From Paenibacillus_AA sp045062745 (GTDB lineage Bacteria; Bacillota; Bacilli; Paenibacillales; NBRC-103111): a DNA stretch of 64,000 bases. Both the position numbers and the translations under genes were made by a program. The notes under the pieces were generated by a model. That model did no database searches, had not been told where the DNA came from, and worked only from the letters and a program-made list of their open reading frames with translations. Of the stretch, positions 26,233-34,198 are shown piece by piece (the stretch's first letter is position 1; the number at the start of each line of letters is the position of its first letter). Where the stretch lies: the NCBI RefSeq assembly GCF_045062745.1, contig NZ_JBJGED010000001.1, forward strand, positions 484,638 through 548,637, given 5' to 3'.

Positions 26233-27048
26233 TTAGCGGTTCCGCATCCGGAACGCGAGCGGCGGGAGGCCGTTCGCTTGCTTGAACCGTTTGCTGAAGT
26301 GGTATTCGTCCGCGTAACCGCAGCTCTCTCCGATCTCCCGCACCGTCAGGCTCGTGTAGATGAGCCGTTTCTTCGCATGCTCGTTGCGCACCTGGTCGAG
26401 GTAACTCTTCGGGCTCATCCCGAGGTACCGGTGGAACAGCTCGCGCAGATGGGACACCGAGATGCCGCTGCGGGCCGCGACCTCCTTCAGCCGAAGCGGC
26501 TCACCGAAATCGCGTTCCAGCTCACCCTTAATGCGCCGGAACAGCTCCGGGCCGATCTCGGCGGCCGGGCTGGAATACTGGAGCTGGACGATCTCGTACA
26601 GCAGCTCGTACAGCACTGCCTTGGCACGGAGCTCCTCGGCCGGCTGACCCGGCACCCATCCGGATGTGAGCGCCTCGAACCCCTCGTCCAATCGCTGCTG
26701 CGACTCGCCGCCAACCTGGGTCACGAACGGCAAGTCCAGCTCTTGGACCGGGACGGCCATTTCTTGCTCGACCGTGTACAGTTTGAGCAGCACCATGGAG
26801 ATGCGCAGCGGCTCCTCGTCATCCGACTCCATGGACATCGACAGACCGGGCTTCAGGTAGAACAGCATCCCCGATTTTACGCGCACCGGCTCATCGGTTA
26901 CGAATGTCCCTCGGCCCGCCCGAATCCAGTAGAAGCTGTGCACCTTCGTATTTTGTCGGATGTCCCTCCACCCGCTTGCGGTGCGTTTGTCGTCCATCCA
27001 TTGAATCGTCATCCAAAGGTTGCTGGGCAGTCCGGCCACCTGCGACAT
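26233..27048 (-). CDS. AraC-family transcriptional regulator
   Basis: 271 residues; GGGAGGCG precedes the ATG. An N-terminal AraC-type cupin (residues about 30-100: HSFYWIRAGRGTFVTDEP, KSGMLFYLKPG) precedes a C-terminal double helix-turn-helix (LRLKEVAARSGISVSHLREL; TVREIGESCGYADEYHFSKR; FKQANGLPPLAFR). Typical sugar-responsive activator. It is divergent, at 143 bp, from the acetyltransferase-toroid fusion gene, its most likely target. Confidence 0.9.
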   Translation of the reverse strand: MSQVAGLPSNLWMTIQWMDDKRTASGWRDIRQNTKVHSFYWIRAGRGTFVTDEPVRVKSGMLFYLKPGLSMSMESDDEEPLRISMVLLKLYTVEQEMAVPVQELDLPFVTQVGGESQQRLDEGFEALTSGWVPGQPAEELRAKAVLYELLYEIVQLQYSSPAAEIGPELFRRIKGELERDFGEPLRLKEVAARSGISVSHLRELFHRYLGMSPKSYLDQVRNEHAKKRLIYTSLTVREIGESCGYADEYHFSKRFKQANGLPPLAFRMRNR

Positions 27049-27191
27049 TTTCGACGCCTCCCCTCATCATGTCACTCTTGCCTTCAGCATAGGATAGAGC
27101 GGCGTTTTTGACAAGATTCCAAGCTTTCTGGCCATGTTGATCCCAGCCGCGAAGTGCTACACTGGAGCCGAATACATGCGGTTCGGAAAGG

Positions 27192-28955
27192 ATGCTGACC
27201 ACAGTGGAAAAGTCTATTCGAGACGTGGATTACATGCCGTGGATTCGGAACAATGACGAGGAACGCGAGAGCCAAGCGCAGATTCAAGGAAAGCTCGCCG
27301 AAGCTTATGACTGCACATTCGGGGTCGACTGCTTCGTCGCTCCGGAAGCGATCGTCTTCCCGAACTCGCTGCGGATGGGAGACCGGAGCTATATCGCGGC
27401 CGGGGCCATCGTGCGCAACACGACGCTCCATATGGGCTCCGACTGCACGATCAATGCGTATGCCGTCGTATCGGGCAAAGTGACGATGGGCGACGGAGTG
27501 CGGATCGCTTCGCTCGCGAGCATCTATGGGTTCAATCATGGCTTCGATTCGGCCGAGGTGCCGATCTTCCGCCAGCCGACGACGTCGAAGGGCATCGAGA
27601 TCGGCGACGACGTCTGGATCGGCGCCAATGCCGTCATCGTCGACGGCGTGCGCGTCGGCGCCCATACAATCATCGGCGCGGGCGCCGTCGTCACGAAGGA
27701 CGTGCCGCCATACAGTATCGTTGGCGGCAGTCCGGCACGCGTCCTCCGCAGCCGGGTGGCCTCGGACGGCGTGGCGACGGCGGAAGCCGCCGCGCAAGCC
27801 GCGATCGCCGCGACGTCGGAGGCGGCAGACGCCGTCGCGACTGTGGCGCGGGTAGACGGCGCAGCCACTGCCACCGGCGGGACGGCGCTCGAGCAGCGCC
27901 TCGCGGCATTCGGCCGGCAAGTGAAGGAGGAGCTGCAGGACGTCCTGTCGGCTTACCTCGTGCAGGACGAAGCCGGCGCCGAGCCCTATTACATCGACAA
28001 GACCGGCTTCAAGCGCACCGGGCGGGCGTACTGCGATGCGACCGAGATCGCGGCCATGTTCGGGGAGCTGCCGCCGGGCTTCACGCGCGAGCAAATGATT
28101 GCGAAGCTTCGGAGCTTCCAGGATCCGAAGACCGGGCTCATCCCCGATCCGTGGGCGGCTCCCGATCCGGTCAGCGACGAGCCGGACTTCCTGCCGAACA
28201 CTCTGTCGGGTTACTACTTGCTCGCGGTCGGCTATGCCCTCGAGGTGCTCGGCAGCCATGTGGAGCATCCGGTTCACGTGATCGAGCGGCGCACATCGGA
28301 GTCGCTCTTCCGCAGCCTAGACGCGCTGCCGTGGGAGACGAACGCCTGGAGCGCGGGAAACTGGATCGACAGCTATGCGACCGGGCTGTACATCAACGCC
28401 CGCCACTTCGGGTCGGCGAAGCGGCCGGACGACCTGTTCGGCTGGCTGCATACGCATGCCGACCCGACGACCGGCCTCTGGGGCAGGCCGACCGCGAAGG
28501 AAGGGCTGATGCAGCCGGTCAACGGCTTTTACCGGTTGACCCGCTCCACGTACGCGCAGTTCGGGATGCCGCTGCCGTATCCGAACACGACGATCGACTC
28601 GGTGCTCGCGCATACGCGCAACCGGCAGTTTTTCCGGGACGATCTCGGCAATGCGTGCAACGTGCTCGATGTGATCCACCCGCTCTGGCTGTGCATGAAG
28701 CAGACCGACTACCGGCGGGCCGACATCGTCCAGTGGGCGCGGGCGCAGCTGGAGCGGACGCTCACCCGCTGGCAGCCGGGCCGGGGCTTCAGCTTCGAGC
28801 TGGAGACCGTGCATGCCCCAGGGCTGCAAGGCACCGAGATGTGGCTCAGCATCATCTACTTGCTGGCCGACGCCTGCGGGATCGCGCCGGCACTCGGCTA
28901 TCGCCCGCAGGGCGTGCACCGGCTCGAGCCGGCGTGGCACTTCCCGGTCGTATAG
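27192..28955 (+). CDS. left-handed beta-helix acetyltransferase fused to an alpha-helical toroid-like domain
   Basis: 587 residues. Residues about 40-195 are a hexapeptide-repeat acyltransferase of the maltose/galactoside acetyltransferase type (GDRSYIAAGAIVRN, YGFNHGF with the likely catalytic His, GDDVWIGANAVIVDGVRVGA, IIGAGAVVTKDVPPYSIVGG). An Ala/Thr-rich linker (about 195-235) leads to a 350-residue C-terminal domain with helical repeats (FQDPKTGLIPDPW, THADPTTGLWGRP, NACNVLDVIHPLWLC) resembling terpenoid-cyclase or glycosidase toroids. It may O-acetylate a sugar that the second domain binds or cleaves. The start is uncertain, as GGAAAGG abuts the ATG and a GTG lies 12 bases further on. 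Divergent from an AraC regulator. Confidence 0.75.
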   Translation: MLTTVEKSIRDVDYMPWIRNNDEERESQAQIQGKLAEAYDCTFGVDCFVAPEAIVFPNSLRMGDRSYIAAGAIVRNTTLHMGSDCTINAYAVVSGKVTMGDGVRIASLASIYGFNHGFDSAEVPIFRQPTTSKGIEIGDDVWIGANAVIVDGVRVGAHTIIGAGAVVTKDVPPYSIVGGSPARVLRSRVASDGVATAEAAAQAAIAATSEAADAVATVARVDGAATATGGTALEQRLAAFGRQVKEELQDVLSAYLVQDEAGAEPYYIDKTGFKRTGRAYCDATEIAAMFGELPPGFTREQMIAKLRSFQDPKTGLIPDPWAAPDPVSDEPDFLPNTLSGYYLLAVGYALEVLGSHVEHPVHVIERRTSESLFRSLDALPWETNAWSAGNWIDSYATGLYINARHFGSAKRPDDLFGWLHTHADPTTGLWGRPTAKEGLMQPVNGFYRLTRSTYAQFGMPLPYPNTTIDSVLAHTRNRQFFRDDLGNACNVLDVIHPLWLCMKQTDYRRADIVQWARAQLERTLTRWQPGRGFSFELETVHAPGLQGTEMWLSIIYLLADACGIAPALGYRPQGVHRLEPAWHFPVV

Positions 28956-28972
28956 CGCGACCCAGCAACACG

Positions 28973-29000
28973 GAAGGCGGAGCCCGGAGGCTCCGCCTTC
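28973..29000. terminator. bidirectional terminator between convergent genes
   Basis: Perfect 12-bp stem GAAGGCGGAGCC / GGCTCCGCCTTC with loop CGGA lies between the plus-strand acetyltransferase fusion and the minus-strand germination operon. Confidence 0.75.
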
Positions 29001-29017
29001 TTGCGGGTCCGCCCGCG

Positions 29018-30166
29018 CTAGCTGGAGCGTCCCTTGTATTTGCCGGTATGCTTCAGCTTCACCTTTACGGTCACTTCCGCGAGCGAGTCCTCGGTCAGGA
29101 TCATCCGCTGGTCGGCGCCCAGCTGCTTCCATTTTTGCGGATGATTCCGGTACAGATGCTCCTCCAGTCCCAACACGTCGGCCTTAATCTTCAATCCGTT
29201 GCGAAAAGCTTCCTCCACTTCCGCCTTGACCTTGTTGGCCGCCTCCTCCTCCATCTGCCGCTCGCTTATATCGCTATGCATTTCGTCCACGTACCCCTTC
29301 AACCGGATCTTCACCCGGAACCGCACCTTGCCGTTCTCGAAGATCGTCTCGAGCCGCGGCTTCGGCTTCTCCAGAATAAGCCCTGCATGGGGATGCTCGT
29401 CATCCGGAATGTTGATGGGCGACCGGTCGAGCTTCTTTTGCACCCAGCGTCCTCCCCTCAGCTCCTGCTCCGACAGCCAGCCGGACAGCACGTAACCGGT
29501 TTGGAAATAAAAGGCGCCGTCGATTTGGAACATCGATTTCAGGTTCTGGTCCTCGCTCCAGCGATTCTTATTCAGGGAAACGGTGGGCAACAGAACCGAG
29601 TGGCTCCCGTCGTGCAGACGAGCGATCGACTTGTAGCCTTGCATCGGCAGGATGAAGGAACGCTGGGCAAAGACCTCTTTGGGGCTAAAAATGAGCGTGT
29701 TCAGCGGAGCCTGGTTGAACATCGACTTTTGGCTCAGAATGTCGACGAGCTTTTCCTTGGTCCCGTACAGCAAAATGTTATAGCGGATCTCCCTGTACCG
29801 GTTGAACATGTCATACACCTCATAAACGCCCCGCTTCAGGATCCGCTCGCTGAAAATGACAACCTTGACGTGCCCCCAGTAAATCCGATACTGCGATGTC
29901 GCATACAGCGAAGTGAGCGATTCCGTCACCGACCGGCCCTCGCCTCTTCCGATCCAGACCGGGATCTTCTTCCCGACTTCGGCCGTCTCCTGCTTGGCCA
30001 CTGTCGTAAAATTGAGCACTTGGGCGTACGTAATGAATTTGCCGTCCTCGTAGTCCATGCCAATCGCCGTGATGTACGCCAAATTCTGAATGTCCTTGGA
30101 ATTCCAGCATCCGCTGAGCAGCAGGAGGAGCAGCGTACAGCATGCGATGTTCCCGACACGCCTCAT
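29018..30166 (-). CDS. GerC-family spore germination lipoprotein (operon 1)
   Basis: 382 residues from the ATG at 30166, which overlaps the GerA stop codon as ATGA. Lipobox LLSGCWN, then the Ger(x)C family landmarks NLAYITAIGMDYEDG, YWGHVKVVIFSE, EIRYNILLYGT and the C-terminal helical domain (AEVEEAFRNGLKIKADVLGL). It is the lipid-anchored C subunit of a nutrient germinant receptor in the spore inner membrane. Last gene of a three-gene unit with 4-base overlaps at both junctions, so translation is coupled. Confidence 0.93.
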   Translation of the reverse strand: MRRVGNIACCTLLLLLLSGCWNSKDIQNLAYITAIGMDYEDGKFITYAQVLNFTTVAKQETAEVGKKIPVWIGRGEGRSVTESLTSLYATSQYRIYWGHVKVVIFSERILKRGVYEVYDMFNRYREIRYNILLYGTKEKLVDILSQKSMFNQAPLNTLIFSPKEVFAQRSFILPMQGYKSIARLHDGSHSVLLPTVSLNKNRWSEDQNLKSMFQIDGAFYFQTGYVLSGWLSEQELRGGRWVQKKLDRSPINIPDDEHPHAGLILEKPKPRLETIFENGKVRFRVKIRLKGYVDEMHSDISERQMEEEAANKVKAEVEEAFRNGLKIKADVLGLEEHLYRNHPQKWKQLGADQRMILTEDSLAEVTVKVKLKHTGKYKGRSS

Positions 30167-31677
30167 GAGCCCTCTTCCCCCTCCTTCGTCGTATCCGATG
30201 TGCGGAGGAAGGCCGGGCGCTTCTTCATCTTGTCCCAAGGCACGCGCAGGAACGATTGGATCATATCCCGAAACACCGGAGGCGAGATCGGCGTCAGGAA
30301 CGGAACGCCGTAGGACCCGAGCCGGGACATATAGGCCACCATCAGGATAATGCCGAGCAGCAGGCCGTACATGCCCAGTACCGCGGAGAGCAAAAACAGG
30401 CAAAAGCGCAGCACGCTGACGGCCGCGCTAAGCGATTGGTTGACCAGCGTTGCACCGGACACCGCAGTAATCGCGCCGACCACGACGACGGAAGGCGAGA
30501 CGAGACCGGCCCGGATGGAGGCGTCTCCGATGATCAGACCGCCGATGACGGTCAAGGTCTGGCCGATCGCGCTGGGCAGCCGCAGCCCGGCCTCGCGGAA
30601 GATCTCGAGCAGCACGAGCAGCAGGAACAGCTCCATCTGCGCGGAGAACGGCAAGCCCAATCGGGCGGTCACGATCGTAGCCATGAGCCGGAACGGAATC
30701 TGGTCCTGATGGAAGGCGGACAAGGAGACCCAGATGCCGGGCAGCAAGATCGACAGGAAAAAGCTAAAAAAACGGATCGCACGGGCGAACGAGATGTAAT
30801 AGAAATTGAAGTACGCATCCTCCGGCGACTTGAGCAGCATGGACAGGCCCGCAGGCCCGATCAGCACCATCGGGTTGCCGTCCAGGATCACGGCGAACCG
30901 GCCGGCCAACAAGCTCTGGACGATATAGTCCGGCCGGCCGGTGGTATCCAGCGTCGGGAGCAGGGAATACTTGCTGTCGGCCAGCTGCTCTTCCAGCTGG
31001 CCGATGCTGAAGATGCCGTCCATATCGATGTTCCTCAGCCGGTTCCTCGCTTCCTCGATGACGGCCGAAGGCGCGATGTCCCCCATGTAGAGCAGAGCCG
31101 CCTTGGACTTCGTCCGACGGCCGAGCGTGAAGGCTTCATAATGGAGGGATGGGCTGCGCAGCCGCTTGCGGACGAGCGACACATTGGTGATGAGATCCTC
31201 GACGAAGCCGTCTCTCGGTCCTTTGATCGAGATCTCCGTATTGGACTCATCCGGCATGCGGACAGGCCGTTGGCTAATACTCATCCGGAATAGGAACGGC
31301 GGTTCGCCGGACGAGATCGCCGCTTCAGGCAGAAGCAGCAGGACGTCGCCCTGAAACAGCCATTCCGCCAACGCGTCAGCCGATTCACCCCCATCTATGG
31401 GAAGGAGGGGCAGGGTGCCGTGAACGCGTTTCCCGCAAAATCCATCCGGCCCTTCCGTTTCCCACACCAGCCGAAGCTGCGGCAGGACAATCTCCCCCAG
31501 CAGGCGGTCGTCGCTCAAGCCGTCCGCGTACGCGAGAATGAGCGTCGACTCGCGATCGGCGGTCAGCTGGACCGAGAGCACCTGCACGTCCGCCGAATAG
31601 CGAAACGTCTCTCGAATCAACTCCTCGGTCCACAGCCCTTGGGTTGCGTTCAGATCCGTTTTCTTTTTCAGAGTCAT
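30163..31677 (-). CDS. GerA-family spore germination protein (operon 1)
   Basis: 504 residues; the ATG at 31677 overlaps the GerB stop (ATGA) and has GGAGG ten bases upstream. The soluble N-terminal part contains IKGPRDGFVEDL and TLGRRTKSKAALLYMG. It is followed by a membrane part of about five helices (FFSFFLSILLPGIWVSLSAF, MELFLLLVLLEIFREAGLRL, LTVIGGLIIGDASIRAG). It is the A subunit of a germinant receptor that senses nutrients and triggers ion release. Operon order here is B-A-C. Confidence 0.93.
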   Translation of the reverse strand: MTLKKKTDLNATQGLWTEELIRETFRYSADVQVLSVQLTADRESTLILAYADGLSDDRLLGEIVLPQLRLVWETEGPDGFCGKRVHGTLPLLPIDGGESADALAEWLFQGDVLLLLPEAAISSGEPPFLFRMSISQRPVRMPDESNTEISIKGPRDGFVEDLITNVSLVRKRLRSPSLHYEAFTLGRRTKSKAALLYMGDIAPSAVIEEARNRLRNIDMDGIFSIGQLEEQLADSKYSLLPTLDTTGRPDYIVQSLLAGRFAVILDGNPMVLIGPAGLSMLLKSPEDAYFNFYYISFARAIRFFSFFLSILLPGIWVSLSAFHQDQIPFRLMATIVTARLGLPFSAQMELFLLLVLLEIFREAGLRLPSAIGQTLTVIGGLIIGDASIRAGLVSPSVVVVGAITAVSGATLVNQSLSAAVSVLRFCLFLLSAVLGMYGLLLGIILMVAYMSRLGSYGVPFLTPISPPVFRDMIQSFLRVPWDKMKKRPAFLRTSDTTKEGEEGS

Positions 31678-32771
31678 GTCAGGCCGGCCTCCTTCCTGGA
31701 CTTGCCTAACAGAGCGATGACCGCCCATAGACTAGTCGTGGCGAGCACGACAACAAGGGCAATGGGAAAGTAGTATCGATACCGGAGGAGATAAAACGCG
31801 TATTCGCTCACCGGAATGAGCGACATCGCCATGTAGCTGAACATGATGACCGCCATTCCCCATAGCCGGGCTTTGCTGGAACGGAAGGGCAACATCTCGG
31901 CCAATATGTACAGCGAGAGGCTGATCCGAATGACGGCCCCGGCCTGCCATTGATAAATGGAAAAGAAGTCCAAATGCTCGACATAATTGCCCAGCTCGAC
32001 CAGTCTCCATTGCTCGTAGGGAGAGATGTTCTGTTTCGCCGCTTCCTTCGGACCGAATTCCGTAATCGCTCCGATAATCGGGCCGAGGGTGATGTACACC
32101 AGAATGGCGCCTAACGTCATCAGCTGCCACGCCTTCGCTTGCGTCTTCATCCGATGCTGGATCCCGAGCATGACGAACAGCTCGACGAAGCCGCTTCCGG
32201 CATACACCATGCCGGCCAGCACGGGCGGCAGACCGTTCTCCAGGAATGGCTTCAGCTGTTGATAATCCTTGGCCGGCGTATTGGAAATAGAAACGAAGTA
32301 CCCTAAGATAATCACAATCGGCAGCATGAATCCGGCTCCGATCGCCATGGACCGTATCCCGGAAATCGCGAATAGGAAGCTGATCGCCGCAAGCGGAATG
32401 ATCAGGGCGATCAAGGGAGTCGCAGGCAAATAGTTCGTGATGGTCCAGGCCGTCGTATGGAGCATGGTCATGGCGCCGATCAGGTACACCTGCACGCAAA
32501 AAGGAATGACCAGCAGCCAGGAGACGAACGGATTCGTCTGACGGGCGAGCCAAGGCTGCAGCTTTTGCTGTCCGGCGCGTTTCATGATGAACGCGAGGAG
32601 GGCGCACCAGGGCATATACAGCACCCCGGCGCTCAGAACCGCGATCCAGGCGTCCCGGCCCGAGGCATCCAGCAGCATCGGATTGATAATTACATGGGTG
32701 GTCAAGCCGGTCATCAGCATGTGCAACATGCAGGCTTGAATGAATCGGATTTTGTCGGTCGAGGGTTTCAT
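31674..32771 (-). CDS. GerB-family germinant-receptor permease-like protein (operon 1)
   Basis: 365 residues from the ATG at 32771 (AGGCGGA upstream), the normal GerB length; two in-frame ATGs further up lack a ribosome-binding site. About ten membrane helices of the APC amino-acid transporter fold (FIQACMLHMLMTGLTTHVII, WLLVIPFCVQVYLIGAM, VYAGSGFVELFVMLG, FFSIYQWQAGAVIRISLSLY). It forms the integral B subunit, likely ligand-binding. First gene of the operon; GerB ahead of GerA is less common than A-B-C. Confidence 0.92.
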   Translation of the reverse strand: MKPSTDKIRFIQACMLHMLMTGLTTHVIINPMLLDASGRDAWIAVLSAGVLYMPWCALLAFIMKRAGQQKLQPWLARQTNPFVSWLLVIPFCVQVYLIGAMTMLHTTAWTITNYLPATPLIALIIPLAAISFLFAISGIRSMAIGAGFMLPIVIILGYFVSISNTPAKDYQQLKPFLENGLPPVLAGMVYAGSGFVELFVMLGIQHRMKTQAKAWQLMTLGAILVYITLGPIIGAITEFGPKEAAKQNISPYEQWRLVELGNYVEHLDFFSIYQWQAGAVIRISLSLYILAEMLPFRSSKARLWGMAVIMFSYMAMSLIPVSEYAFYLLRYRYYFPIALVVVLATTSLWAVIALLGKSRKEAGLT

Positions 32772-32999
32772 AAGTCCGCCTGCCGCTCCCGTCATTTGGT
32801 AAAATGTAGGGTAACCAAATGTTGGATCAATCATGTAAGCGGCAGGCGAATTTTTGCAGATTGGGGGTAGAACCGGCCCATGGAGGGGTGGTTGAACCCA
32901 AGAGATAGCGGAAAAATTTTCATCTAATTCAAGCTGAAATGGTTCAATTGGCGCATTAGATGCAAATATTTCAACTATGGTATCTAAAAGTTAACCCGA

Positions 33000-34178
33000 C
33001 TAAAAAAACGACTTCCGCCCGTCCGCGTCTTTGCGAATCGTGAGCGTGTCGAATAGGCGCCCGTCCATGTCGATCGCACGAATGTCCAACCGGTCCGGCA
33101 GCGCCACGACTTGCAAGAAGTGCGGCACCGCGACCGATTGGGACGTATGCCACTCCCGCTTGGGCAGCAGCCAGTCCGGCATCGCGCCGGCTCCTCCGGC
33201 CACGATGTAGACGATGCCGTCCTCGTAGTCGAGCCGGTCGGCGCGTAGCGGATGGCTGCGCTCGTAGACGATCGTGTGCGAGTTGAACACGAGATCGACG
33301 CCATGCCGCTCGAGGACGGGGCACAGCGCCCGCATCGCCTCGACCTGGTAGCTCCCGGAGACGTAGGGCGGGTAGTGGAAGAAGACGATCTTCCACTTCG
33401 CCGCGGCCGCTTCCTCCAGATCGCGAACGAGGAAGTCATACTGGGCATGGCCCGGTGACATCTCGCCCGCCCCTTGAGGATAATGCGCATTTTTCACGAA
33501 ATCGGTTGCGTCCAGGGAAATGAAGTGCACGTCTCCATAATCGAACGAATAGTAGATCGATGGAGGCGGGAAGGCAAACCAATCTTTGTACGATTCGGCG
33601 TAATTCTCATGGTTGCCCGGGCAGCAGTATGCCGGCGTCGTCGTCAGGAACGAGCGGCCCGGACCGAAAAAGAATTTCTCCCAATCCTCGTATTGCTGCC
33701 CGTCATTGACGATGTCCCCGACGAACAAAGCCAGATCCGGCCGATAGCGCTGCATCTGCTCAAAGACCGCGGTGTTGATCTGCCCGCCGGTCGTGTCGAA
33801 GCCGCTGTAGCCGCCCGTCTCGCTTGTGACGGTGAACGAGAACGGCACTCCCGGGCCCGCAGCCGTCTTGAACGGATGAGGGCCGGATTCGACGATGTCG
33901 CTGCCGCTGTCGCTCGCGGCGGACTCGGATGTCACCTTATAGAAATAGACGGTCCCGGGCTCAAGCCCGTTCACCGTTACGCGGTGAAGGCGCGCGGGGG
34001 CCTCCTCGGTGACGGTGAACAGCACGTGCTCCGGTTGCTCGTACCGCTTCCAGTCGTGCACCAGCGTCGCGGCCAGGATGTCCACACGGGCGCTCGCCTC
34101 CTCCGAAGTCTCCCACATGAAGGTCATGGACGTCGCCGTCGGCCACTGCAGGTAAGGGCCTTTGATGATGGATAGCAT
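33000..34178 (-). CDS. metallophosphoesterase-like protein with purple-acid-phosphatase N-domain and altered metal site
   Basis: 392 residues from the ATG at 34178 (GGAGGAA five bases upstream). A fibronectin-III-like N-domain (residues about 5-105) is followed by a calcineurin-like fold with LFVGDIVNDG, CPGNHENY and KIVFFHYPPY. Two usual metal-binding motifs are changed: the first (GDxG) reads SETG, and the last (GHxHxYER) reads SHTIVYER, replacing a ligand His by Ile. No signal peptide. It follows the cytoplasmic heparinase gene by 20 bases and probably shares its transcript. Hydrolysis of a phosphorylated or sulfated sugar is possible; weakened catalysis is equally possible. Confidence 0.82.
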   Translation of the reverse strand: MLSIIKGPYLQWPTATSMTFMWETSEEASARVDILAATLVHDWKRYEQPEHVLFTVTEEAPARLHRVTVNGLEPGTVYFYKVTSESAASDSGSDIVESGPHPFKTAAGPGVPFSFTVTSETGGYSGFDTTGGQINTAVFEQMQRYRPDLALFVGDIVNDGQQYEDWEKFFFGPGRSFLTTTPAYCCPGNHENYAESYKDWFAFPPPSIYYSFDYGDVHFISLDATDFVKNAHYPQGAGEMSPGHAQYDFLVRDLEEAAAAKWKIVFFHYPPYVSGSYQVEAMRALCPVLERHGVDLVFNSHTIVYERSHPLRADRLDYEDGIVYIVAGGAGAMPDWLLPKREWHTSQSVAVPHFLQVVALPDRLDIRAIDMDGRLFDTLTIRKDADGRKSFF

Positions 34179-34198
34179 ATCGTTCCTCCGCCTCGTAA

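Noticed and set aside
28151..30313. A 720-codon plus-strand open frame
   Set aside because: It overlaps the acetyltransferase fusion in another frame and runs antisense to the GerC and GerA genes. Its translation is Arg/Pro/His-rich without any family feature, as expected for a high-GC shadow.
32772..32834. Upstream extension of GerB to 32834 and a sigma-G-like CATTTTA
   Set aside because: The extension lacks a ribosome-binding site and exceeds the family length; the -10-like element lacks a matching -35.
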